Shown piece by piece: positions 7,773-13,732 of a stretch of DNA of 13,732 nucleotides (position 1 is its first letter; every line of letters begins with the position of its first letter). The stretch is from Pseudomonadota bacterium (lineage in GTDB: Bacteria > Pseudomonadota > Gammaproteobacteria > Steroidobacterales > Steroidobacteraceae), in the NCBI GenBank assembly GCA_021817875.1, contig JAKAFQ010000041.1, positions 1 to 13,732 on the forward strand. The letters run 5' to 3'. Below the pieces are notes generated by a model that was given only the letters and a program-made list of their open reading frames with translations, was not told where the DNA came from and searched no databases. Position numbers and translations under genes: made by a program.

Positions 7773-9023
7773 TCAGTGCAGATTCGGCTGCGGTCCCTGC
7801 CCCTTCTCATCGAGCAGGTCCCCGCTCGCGAAACGATCGAGGCGAAAGGCGCGCGCCAGCTCGTGGCTCTCGCCGCGGGCGAGCAGGTGAGCCAGACAAT
7901 ATCCCGAGGCCGGCGTCGCCTTGAACCCGCCATAACACCAGCCGGCATTCAGATAGAGTCCTTCGAGCGGCGTCCGATCGATGATCGGCGAGCCGTCCAT
8001 CGACATGTCCATGATCCCGCCCCAGGAGCGCAGCAGCCGCAGCCGCCCGATCATCGGCAGCAGCGCCATGCCGCTCGAGCACACGTCCTCGACGCCCGGC
8101 AGATTGCCGCGCTGCGCGTAGGAGTTGTATCCGTCCAGATCGCCGCCGAACACCAGTCCGCCCTTGTCGGACTGACTGGCGTAGAAATGCCCCGCCCCGA
8201 AGGTCACCACGCAGGGCAGGAACGGCTTGACCGCCTCCGAGACGAACGCCTGCAGCACGTGGCTCTCGATCGGCAGCCGCAGCCCCGCCATCGCCGCCAG
8301 CTGCGAGGAGCGCCCTGCGACCGCAACGGCGACCTTGCCGGCGCGGATGTCGCCGCGCGTCGTGCGCACGCCGCCGATCCGCGCGCCCTGGCGCACGAAG
8401 CCCGTCACTTCGCAATTCTGGATGATGTCCACTCCCAGCCCGCTCGCCGCCCGGGCATACCCCCACACGACCGCATCGTGCCGCACGGTGCCGCCGCGGC
8501 GCTGCAGCAATCCTCCCTGGATCGGAAAGCGGGCGTTCTCGAAATCCAGAATCGGCAGCATGCGTCTGACTGCCTCGCGCTCGAGCAGCTCGGCGTCGAC
8601 CCCGTGCAGGCGCATGGCGTTGCCGCGGCGAACGTACGCATCGCGTTGCGCATCCGAGTGAAACAGGTTGAGCACGCCACGCTGACTCACCATCACGTTG
8701 TAGTTGAGATCCCGCTCCAGGCCCTCCCAGAGCCGCAGCGAGAACTCGTAGAAGGGATTGTTTTCCGCGAGCAGATAGTTGGAGCGGATGATGGTGGTGT
8801 TGCGCCCGGCGTTGCCGAGACCGATGCAACCTTTCTCGAGCACCGCGACGTCGCTCAGACCGTGCACCTTCGCCAGATAATACGCGGTCGCCAGTCCGTG
8901 CCCGCCCCCGCCGACGACGATCACCTCGTAGGCGGGCTTCGGCGCAGCGTCCCGCCACGCCGGCGGCCAGCCGCGGTGTCCGCGCAAGGCCTGGCGCGCC
9001 AGGTTCACCAGGGAGTAGCGCAT
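7773..9023 (-). CDS. soxB: Sarcosine oxidase, beta subunit (FAD and covalent FMN)
   Basis: A 416-aa beta subunit, typical length about 405-420. The FAD-binding motif GGGGHG is at 38-43 after a beta strand (YEVIVV), and the family block GCIGLGNAGRNTTIIRSNYL is at about 65-84. The stretch RGGTVRHDAVVWGYARAA at about 176-193 includes His182, which by family comparison is the likely attachment point of covalent FMN. C-terminal hallmarks are WGGIMDMSMDGSPIID (about 325-340) and GWCYGGFKATPASG. This subunit holds the amine oxidation site at FAD; electrons pass to the FMN at the alpha/beta interface, where oxygen is reduced. It starts 18 nt after the hydrolase stop and is followed by soxD after 10 nt, so all are probably on one transcript. 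Confidence 0.97.
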   Translation of the reverse strand: MRYSLVNLARQALRGHRGWPPAWRDAAPKPAYEVIVVGGGGHGLATAYYLAKVHGLSDVAVLEKGCIGLGNAGRNTTIIRSNYLLAENNPFYEFSLRLWEGLERDLNYNVMVSQRGVLNLFHSDAQRDAYVRRGNAMRLHGVDAELLEREAVRRMLPILDFENARFPIQGGLLQRRGGTVRHDAVVWGYARAASGLGVDIIQNCEVTGFVRQGARIGGVRTTRGDIRAGKVAVAVAGRSSQLAAMAGLRLPIESHVLQAFVSEAVKPFLPCVVTFGAGHFYASQSDKGGLVFGGDLDGYNSYAQRGNLPGVEDVCSSGMALLPMIGRLRLLRSWGGIMDMSMDGSPIIDRTPLEGLYLNAGWCYGGFKATPASGYCLAHLLARGESHELARAFRLDRFASGDLLDEKGQGPQPNLH

Positions 9024-9041
9024 CGGGCCGGCCCCAGCGCC

Positions 9042-10739
9042 TCAGAACGGCGCCATGCGATCCACCATGCGGATCGTGCGGGTGCCGGCGCCCGAATGGG
9101 CGCTCTCCCCGGGCGGCAGCTGTCCGACCTTGGCGATGCGGATCGTGATCAGCGAATTCGGATACAACACGACCTCGTTCTCTCCCCAGCCGCGCATGGT
9201 CGGCAGGAAATACTGCCGGCCGCTCACCGCACCCACGTAGGGAGTGAAGTGAAAGCCCATCTTGTAGAGATGACCGGTCTTCGGTCCGCGCTCGGCGCCT
9301 GCCGGCAGACCGAGCGACGCATCGCCGCTCTGCACCAGCGCGTCCCTGGCGTTGAGCAGATCCTCGGTGAGGCCCCGGTGCAGGATCTGGCGTGAGCCGG
9401 CCGCGCCGCGATTCTGATAGAGCAGCGCGATCTTGCCGAGATCATCGAGCAGCGGGTAGTAGCCCGCATGGAACCACGGGATGCCGCGCCTGCCGTCGGC
9501 TTCCCGCGTCCTCACCACGGGCGCATCGGGGATGCCGATCGGCTTGAACACCTCGCTTCTGAGCATGTCCCAGACGTCGGCCTGCGGCCCGCGCACGGCC
9601 TTCAGGAACCGGTCGATGGCCGCACCGAGCAGGTAGTAGTCCTGATCGCGGTAGCGCACCACGGTACCCGGCTCCCAGGGATAGGGGCGATCGCGGGCGG
9701 CAATCTGCCGCAGCTTGTCCTCGTGAGAGCGCGCCGCCATCCATTCGTCATAGGCACCGCCGAGATAACCGTCCTCCGGGTCGTTTGGATGGGTTTTCCA
9801 GCTGCCCTCCCCGCCGAAGCCGCTCGCCATGTTGGCCGCATCGATGAAGCGCACCCGACGGTACTTCGGATCGAGTCCCTCGAGATACTCGCCGACCTTC
9901 AGCGTCAGCACATACGGTCCGTAGAGTTGCGCGAGGCGCAGCAGCGCCAGCGGCACGGCGATGCCCTTGAGGATCGAGCGGACCCCGAAACGCATCTCGA
10001 GCGGATACGGATAGTTGCCGTATGGTGTGCGCGCCTCCTGATAGTACAGGATGCCGTCGCGCACCAGCCCGGTCTGCACCCGCCACTGCTCGCGTACCGG
10101 CGCCCCGAATTCGTTGAGCCGTCCCCGCTGGAACTCCCGGGCAAGCTCGTTGAGCGGCTTGTGTGGCAGACGCCGCCCGAGCTCCGCGAGCGCCTGCGTG
10201 CGCTGCGCCGGTTGCTCTGCCGAGCGCGGCTCCAGCCAGCGGACCTCGGCGGTTCCCCATGCGACGAAGTGCTGCTTCAGCAGATACGGGGCGGTCTGCT
10301 GCACGAACTGAAACTCGAGCCCGCTCACCTCGCGATCCTTGTAGCGGAACCGGGCAAGGCCCTGGTGCGCATGGGTGTCGCAGTGACTGACCAGCATCAG
10401 CGCAAACGCGGCGGTCGACCAACCGTCATCGCCCGGATTGCGCCACACCCGCCCGAACTGCGGGATGACGCACCAGAAGCTCGGCGTGCGGCCCGGATTG
10501 GCTTCCCGGACGATATGGCCGCGCTGCAGCGGCACGAGCACACCCTCGGCCGTCACGAACTCCAGAGTGAGCCCGGGAAACAGCCGCGGATCACCGCAGC
10601 CGTCGGGGTCCGGGTGCTGCAGCTCGGGCATCATGCGCATGCGCACCGGCGCGATACGCAGCGTTCCGCAGAACTCCGGGGCCGCTTCCGCGGCCGCGTC
10701 CGGCAAAAAAACCTCGTTGGGAACCGGCAAGTCCGACAT
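9042..10739 (-). CDS. Serine hydrolase, beta-lactamase/class C PBP fold, with unrecognised N-terminal region
   Basis: A 565-aa protein in two parts. Residues about 1-215 match nothing I recognise. They are rich in aromatic residues and include PSFWCVIPQFGRVWRNPG and SHCDTHAHQG. Residues about 216-565 look like a beta-lactamase-related serine hydrolase. VRSILKG supplies the S-x-x-K catalytic pair (Ser255, Lys258). FIDAANMASGFGG matches the region that is usually 'LLTMTSGL'. EPGTVVRYRDQDYYLLGAAI matches the 'YSN...YLLG' motif, with Tyr363. RGWGENEVVLYP (about 516-527) sits where a GHGG-type third motif is normally found. No signal peptide or membrane helix is seen, so it is probably cytoplasmic, unlike most penicillin-binding proteins. 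The fold includes esterases, amidases such as the 6-aminohexanoate-dimer hydrolase, and D-aminopeptidases. As first gene of the sox block it may release the amine substrate. The ATG at 10739 is preferred for the upstream GAGGG; an upstream in-frame ATG at 10814 would cross the divergent promoter. Confidence 0.82.
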   Translation of the reverse strand: MSDLPVPNEVFLPDAAAEAAPEFCGTLRIAPVRMRMMPELQHPDPDGCGDPRLFPGLTLEFVTAEGVLVPLQRGHIVREANPGRTPSFWCVIPQFGRVWRNPGDDGWSTAAFALMLVSHCDTHAHQGLARFRYKDREVSGLEFQFVQQTAPYLLKQHFVAWGTAEVRWLEPRSAEQPAQRTQALAELGRRLPHKPLNELAREFQRGRLNEFGAPVREQWRVQTGLVRDGILYYQEARTPYGNYPYPLEMRFGVRSILKGIAVPLALLRLAQLYGPYVLTLKVGEYLEGLDPKYRRVRFIDAANMASGFGGEGSWKTHPNDPEDGYLGGAYDEWMAARSHEDKLRQIAARDRPYPWEPGTVVRYRDQDYYLLGAAIDRFLKAVRGPQADVWDMLRSEVFKPIGIPDAPVVRTREADGRRGIPWFHAGYYPLLDDLGKIALLYQNRGAAGSRQILHRGLTEDLLNARDALVQSGDASLGLPAGAERGPKTGHLYKMGFHFTPYVGAVSGRQYFLPTMRGWGENEVVLYPNSLITIRIAKVGQLPPGESAHSGAGTRTIRMVDRMAPF

Positions 10740-10831
10740 ACCGCCCTCGAGTCTCAGTGCGCTCGCGATCATAATGGACAGCGCGCGTGTGGTACATTTC
10801 TCCTCGCGACCCACGCCGGCGAGCGGCAGCG
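10740..10831. promoter_or_regulatory. Divergent promoter region between the hydrolase/sox operon and the AraC-type regulator
   Basis: A 92-nt gap between oppositely directed start codons, and the obvious place for control of the sox block by the adjacent regulator. On the minus strand TATGAT (10768-10773) is a -10-like box about 29 nt before the hydrolase ATG. On the plus strand CATAAT (10770-10775) is a -10-like box for the regulator. The two overlap, so polymerase binding in the two directions may compete. The -35 matches are poor in both directions, as expected for activator-dependent promoters. I could not identify a clear operator pair. Confidence 0.5.
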
Positions 10832-11878
10832 ATGGCCATCAGATCCTCTGACAATCCGGTTCGCATAGCGTTCTTCCTCACCCCGCTCTTTTCGATGATG
10901 GCCTTTGCGGCCGCTCTCGAGCCACTGCGTTCGGCCAACCGTCTGAGCGGCCGGGAGCTGTTCCGCTGGCAGCTGGTCTCCGCCGATGGCGGGCCGGTCA
11001 CCGCGAGCAACGGCATCCCCGTTCAGACCGACGGCGCGCTCGCCGGCCTCGGGAAGCTGGAGATGCTCGTGGTATGTTCGGGCCTGGAGACGCATCGGAT
11101 CAAACACCAGCCGGCGCTCCTGCATCAGCTGCGCCGGCTCGCCCGTCACGGGACCATGGTCGGAGCGATCAGCAGCGGCTCGTTCATGCTCGCCGATGCG
11201 GGACTGCTCGCCGGACACCGCTGCACGGTTCATTGGGAATACGCCGAGGATCTGCGCGCCAGGCATCCGCAGTTGCAGGTGACACAGGAACTGTACGTCA
11301 TCGACGGGGATGTATTCACCTGCTCCGGTGGAACGGCGGCGCTCGACATGATGCTGCACTTCGTCGGCGCGGTGGGTGGCGTCGAGCTGGCGCTCAACGT
11401 CGCCGAGCAGTTCATCCATCCGCACATCCGCGCCCAGGAGGAGCAGCAGCGACTCGATCTGCACACCCGCTACGGGATCAGGAGTCCGCAGCTGATCACG
11501 GCCATCCGCCTGATGGAAGGCTCGCTCGACGAGCCGCTCGACATGGAGGAAATTGCGCGCCGTGCCCACCTGTCGGCCCGGCAGATCGAGCGGCTGTTCC
11601 GCAAGTACCTCGGCTCCTCTCCCAAGGGCTTCTACCTCGGACTGCGTCTCGCCAGAGCGCGCACCCTGCTGCGCAGCACCGCGAGCCCGCTGCGCATGAT
11701 CGCGCTCGAGTGCGGCTTCACCTCCCAGTCGCATTTCAGCAACGCCTACAAGCGCGCCTATGGCATTGCGCCGACTCACGAGCAGCGCCTATTCGCCGTC
11801 CGCGGCGGCCGGCAGCCACCCCTGCAGCGCACGCCACTCGGGCTGCAGGCCCGCAAAGCGGCCGAGACCGAGCGTTGA
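10832..11878 (+). CDS. GlxA/CdhR/GbdR-type AraC-family transcriptional regulator
   Basis: A 348-aa protein with an N-terminal DJ-1/PfpI-like (class I glutamine amidotransferase fold) sensor domain (about 10-190) and a C-terminal AraC DNA-binding domain (about 215-318). The sensor domain starts with VRIAFFLTPLFSMMAFAAAL and carries GAISSGSFMLADAGLLAG (111-128), where a Ser occupies the nucleophile-elbow region, so it is a ligand sensor rather than an enzyme. The two helix-turn-helix units are at about 238-258 (MEEIARRAHLSARQIERLFR) and 285-308 (with ECGFTSQSHFSNAYKRAYG). This architecture is shared by GbdR, SouR, CdhR and ArgR of Pseudomonas, which respond to glycine betaine/dimethylglycine, sarcosine, carnitine and arginine. 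It probably activates one or both flanking amine-oxidation blocks. The start at 10832 (MAIRSSDNPVRIAFF) fits the family better than the in-frame ATG at 10787. The last 90 nt overlap the convergent oxidoreductase gene. Confidence 0.93.
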   Translation: MAIRSSDNPVRIAFFLTPLFSMMAFAAALEPLRSANRLSGRELFRWQLVSADGGPVTASNGIPVQTDGALAGLGKLEMLVVCSGLETHRIKHQPALLHQLRRLARHGTMVGAISSGSFMLADAGLLAGHRCTVHWEYAEDLRARHPQLQVTQELYVIDGDVFTCSGGTAALDMMLHFVGAVGGVELALNVAEQFIHPHIRAQEEQQRLDLHTRYGIRSPQLITAIRLMEGSLDEPLDMEEIARRAHLSARQIERLFRKYLGSSPKGFYLGLRLARARTLLRSTASPLRMIALECGFTSQSHFSNAYKRAYGIAPTHEQRLFAVRGGRQPPLQRTPLGLQARKAAETER

Positions 11879-12952
11879 AAGATCGGCAAAGCCGCACCGC
11901 CCGCTCACCACCAGGTCGCGGATCGCCCGCCCCGCGGCCGGCGACAGCCCGAACCCGACGCTCGAGAGCGTTGCGATCGTCAGGTTGGCAACGCCCGCGG
12001 GACGATCGATGATCGGACGGCCGTCAGGCGTGTTTTCGATGAATCCGGCCCAGCTGCGGATCACGCGCGCGTGTGCAGCCTTGGGAAACAGCGCGCGCAG
12101 GCGCCGCGCAATGCTGCCTTGCACCACCGTGGAATGAGCGCGCGCGCCTTCCATATCCTCGAACTCAACCCATTCGTGAGGGCCACCGCCATAGGCGAGG
12201 TTGCCACGCAGCGTCTGGCGGCCGTACAGGCCGTTGCCATCGACGCCTCCGATGGGCATCAGAGGCAGCGGCTCGGTCACGATCATCTCGGCCCGCGCGC
12301 TCATCAGCGGCACGCGGATAGCGAGGCGCGCGGCGAGCGCCGCGGTCGCCGGCCCGGCGGCGATGACGAGGTGCTCGCAGCCGAAAGCGCCGCGGGTGGT
12401 TCTTACTCCGAGCACCCGCTCGCCGAGCGTGTCGAAACCCACGACCGGCGTGTGCTGCAGGAGCCGCCCACCGAGGTCCTGCAGCGCCCAGGCATAGGCC
12501 TGGACCGTGCGGTGCGGATTGGCGTGACCGCCGAAATGGTGGAGATACCCGCCATGGACTTCCTCGGCCGCGAGCGGCACCCGTTCGCGGACCTGCCGTG
12601 AATCCAACACATCGGAGCGAAACCCCTGGTGCGCGCCGTTCTCGAGCGCGTGTCGATACAGCCGGAACTGCCGCTCATCGAGTGCGATGCGAATGCGTCC
12701 GGCCCGGAATTCCGTCGGGTAGCCGAGCAACTCGTCCATCATCGGCCACAGCCGCTGCTCTTCGCGGAACAGCGGACTGTGGTGGTGGGAACAGCCGCCT
12801 CCATTGCGGCCCGACGCGCCCTGGCCTACCGCGGCCGCCTCGATGACCAGCACGTCGACGCCATCGCGGGCAAGCCACCACGCCGCGCTCAGACCGCTCA
12901 CGCCTCCGCCGACCACGATGACCGCGGCACCCTCGCCTCGTGGCGAACTCAT
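11789..12952 (-). CDS. DAO-fold FAD-dependent amino-acid oxidoreductase (opine/hydroxyproline dehydrogenase beta-like)
   Basis: A 387-aa flavoprotein of the D-amino-acid oxidase superfamily. AAVIVVGGGVSGLSAAWWLA (9-28) is the FAD Rossmann motif, followed by the characteristic GASGRNGGG (45-53). The C-terminal half has WAGFIENTPDGRPIID and SSVGFGLSPAAGRAIRDLV, as in HcnC, OoxB and related beta subunits. The enzyme should oxidise an amino or imino acid (opine, D-hydroxyproline, sarcosine-like) to an imine. It is coupled by an ATGA overlap (12949-12952) to the upstream [2Fe-2S] protein, which argues for an electron-transferring dehydrogenase complex rather than a stand-alone oxidase. The start at 12952 is favoured by that overlap and a GGGGA just before it; a longer frame to 13027 lies within the upstream gene. 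The 3' end overlaps the regulator gene by 90 nt, including the family-conserved GLGRFAG stretch. Confidence 0.92.
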   Translation of the reverse strand: MSSPRGEGAAVIVVGGGVSGLSAAWWLARDGVDVLVIEAAAVGQGASGRNGGGCSHHHSPLFREEQRLWPMMDELLGYPTEFRAGRIRIALDERQFRLYRHALENGAHQGFRSDVLDSRQVRERVPLAAEEVHGGYLHHFGGHANPHRTVQAYAWALQDLGGRLLQHTPVVGFDTLGERVLGVRTTRGAFGCEHLVIAAGPATAALAARLAIRVPLMSARAEMIVTEPLPLMPIGGVDGNGLYGRQTLRGNLAYGGGPHEWVEFEDMEGARAHSTVVQGSIARRLRALFPKAAHARVIRSWAGFIENTPDGRPIIDRPAGVANLTIATLSSVGFGLSPAAGRAIRDLVVSGRCGFADLSTLGLGRFAGLQPEWRALQGWLPAAADGE

Positions 12953-13732
12953 TCCCCGCCCACCGGTTCGTCGAGGCGACCCGTGACCGCCGTATACCCG
13001 GCCGGCACGCGCCAGAACGGCAGCCACTGTGAGGCGATGCCGAACCAGCTTTGCCAGTGCTCGGCCATCGCGGGCGACTCGGGCAGATCGGCCAACTGAC
13101 CGAGCCGCACGGGCCGGACCGGCGGCCGGTACGTCGCGAGCGGAATCCGCGCCAGGGAGATTCCCGAGGCGAGCGCCAGCAGCGCGGCGATCTGCTCACG
13201 ACAGCGCCGCCCCTGGCAGACGCCCATGCCGGCGCGGGTGAGCCGCTTGACAGCATCGGGATCCGGCACGGCTCCGCCGAGCGTCGCCAGCCCGGAGGAG
13301 GTGCACCGAGCGCCGTGTTCGAGCCAGCCGAGATAGCGGGGCGGACGCAGCGAGAGAATGTCGTCGGAGGTGACCTCCTCGCACTGACAGAGCAACTGAC
13401 CACCCGGCCTGAGCCCGCCCTGGACCGCGGCCCGCACCCAGGCGAGACGTCCGAGGGCGACATCACGCGCCGGAGAATCGGGCACCGGCGCCCGTTGCGG
13501 CGCAGCGTCGGGCCTTCGCTTGTAGATGCGGTTGTCGGAGGGAATCTTGCGGAGAACCTCGGGCCATTCGTCGATCTGGCGCGATCCTTCCATCAGGATC
13601 GACTCGACGTTCATCAGGACGTCGACTTCCTCCTCGTAATCGACCTCGGCGGGGGAGAACTTGTAACCGCCCTTCTTGAGCCTCAAAAGCGAGTACGCCA
13701 TCTCGCGGCGCTGGAGGGCGAGCATCTCCTGG
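12949..13732 (-). CDS. BFD-like [2Fe-2S] protein with a DUF4388/PATAN-like N-terminal segment; 5' end open
   Basis: The frame runs off the right edge; the first in-window ATG is at 13725 (258 aa). Numbering from that ATG, residues about 110-185 form a BFD-like [2Fe-2S] domain with four cysteines: CQC in LLCQCEEVTSDDIL, and C-x4-C in RAGMGVCQGRRC. The tail (YRPPVRPVRLGQLADLPESP and on) looks like the C-terminus of HcnB/opine-oxidase-type alpha subunits or small [2Fe-2S] partners of DAO dehydrogenases. The first 70 residues do not fit that family. YSLLRLKKGGYKFSP and ESILMEGSRQIDEWPEVLRK resemble the end of a DUF4388/PATAN signalling domain. Codon use shifts there too, with TTG, CTT, AGG, GGA, ATT and five AAG lysines. 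The usual alpha-subunit FAD/NAD domain is absent. A GTG at 13485 could start a shorter 178-aa Fe-S protein. ATGA overlap couples it to the FAD gene. Confidence 0.8.
   Translation of the reverse strand, partial: QEMLALQRREMAYSLLRLKKGGYKFSPAEVDYEEEVDVLMNVESILMEGSRQIDEWPEVLRKIPSDNRIYKRRPDAAPQRAPVPDSPARDVALGRLAWVRAAVQGGLRPGGQLLCQCEEVTSDDILSLRPPRYLGWLEHGARCTSSGLATLGGAVPDPDAVKRLTRAGMGVCQGRRCREQIAALLALASGISLARIPLATYRPPVRPVRLGQLADLPESPAMAEHWQSWFGIASQWLPFWRVPAGYTAVTGRLDEPVGGE
13520..13732 (-). other. Segment resembling the end of a DUF4388/PATAN domain
   Basis: This part encodes about 70 residues whose pattern (aliphatic YSLLRLKKGGYKFSP, acidic EVDYEEEVDVL, then ILMEGSRQIDEW and KIPSDNRIYKR) resembles the C-terminal half of DUF4388 domains found beside response-regulator modules. 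It appears less GC-rich than the rest of the window and uses codons that are rare there. The match is from memory of the family pattern, not from a search. It may be a fusion, a gene remnant or a join between unrelated sequences. Confidence 0.5.

Noticed and set aside
7763..7948. N-terminal extension of SoxD
   Set aside because: Would overlap soxB heavily; the ATG at 7762 begins exactly at the conserved zinc-binding N-terminus.
7713..9395. 560-codon plus-strand open frame across soxB and the hydrolase end
   Set aside because: Spans two genes on the opposite strand and has no recognisable motifs; shadow of GC-rich coding sequence.
10787..10831. N-terminal extension of the AraC-type regulator from the ATG at 10787
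   Set aside because: The extra residues (MWYISPRDPRRRAAA) are unlike the family, and the start would consume most of the divergent promoter region.
9468..10868. 466-codon plus-strand open frame antisense to the hydrolase
   Set aside because: Composition is typical of an antisense shadow, and it runs into the regulator start region in a different frame.
1..13732. tRNA/rRNA genes, CRISPR arrays, insertion sequences, phage att sites
   Set aside because: I looked for cloverleaf-like segments, regularly spaced repeats, transposase motifs and terminal inverted repeats on both strands and saw none.

Overview
The window is high-GC bacterial DNA (about two-thirds G+C or more by eye) packed with genes, nearly all of them for oxidation or demethylation of N-methylated amines and amino acids. 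The soxBDAG heterotetrameric sarcosine oxidase layout, the GlxA/CdhR-type AraC regulator and the GMC dehydrogenase point to a proteobacterium. I cannot place it more precisely from sequence alone. I see no RNA genes, insertion sequences or CRISPR arrays.

Layout, left to right. (1) Positions 1-932 (+) hold the C-terminal part of a GMC-family flavin alcohol/choline dehydrogenase, whose 5' end lies outside the window. It overlaps by 8 nt a 12-helix MFS transporter (925-2274, +). (2) The transporter converges on a minus-strand block running from 10739 down to 2271. In transcription order this is a serine hydrolase of the beta-lactamase/esterase fold with a large unrecognised N-terminal region, soxB, soxD, soxA, soxG, then a trimethylamine-methyltransferase (MttB) family gene without pyrrolysine. 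soxB-soxD-soxA-soxG are tightly packed, with ATGA overlaps at soxD/soxA and soxA/soxG. mttB follows after 97 nt that contain a possible promoter. (3) A GlxA/CdhR/GbdR-type AraC regulator (10832-11878, +) is divergent from the hydrolase across 92 nt. (4) A second minus-strand pair enters from the right edge: a protein with a BFD-like [2Fe-2S] domain (12949 to the edge) and a DAO-fold FAD oxidoreductase (11789-12952). This resembles part of a multi-subunit opine/hydroxyproline-type amino-acid dehydrogenase. Its last gene overlaps the tail of the regulator by 90 bp.

How it may work together (inference): the hydrolase could release an N-methylated amino acid or amine from an ester or amide. MttB could remove a methyl group from a quaternary precursor, if corrinoid partners exist elsewhere. 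SoxBDAG would then oxidise a secondary N-methyl amino acid to the free amino acid, passing the one-carbon unit to tetrahydrofolate. The DAO/[2Fe-2S] pair would oxidise a related or downstream amino acid, and the GMC/MFS pair would handle an alcohol and its uptake or export. The usual glycine-betaine genes (gbcAB, dmgDH) and folate one-carbon genes are absent from the window, so the true substrate may not be sarcosine from betaine.

The most unusual points are the serine hydrolase leading a sarcosine oxidase operon, and the right-edge gene. In that gene a segment resembling the end of a DUF4388/PATAN signalling domain is joined in frame to an iron-sulfur domain, with a visible change in codon use. 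It is either a real chimera or an assembly join.
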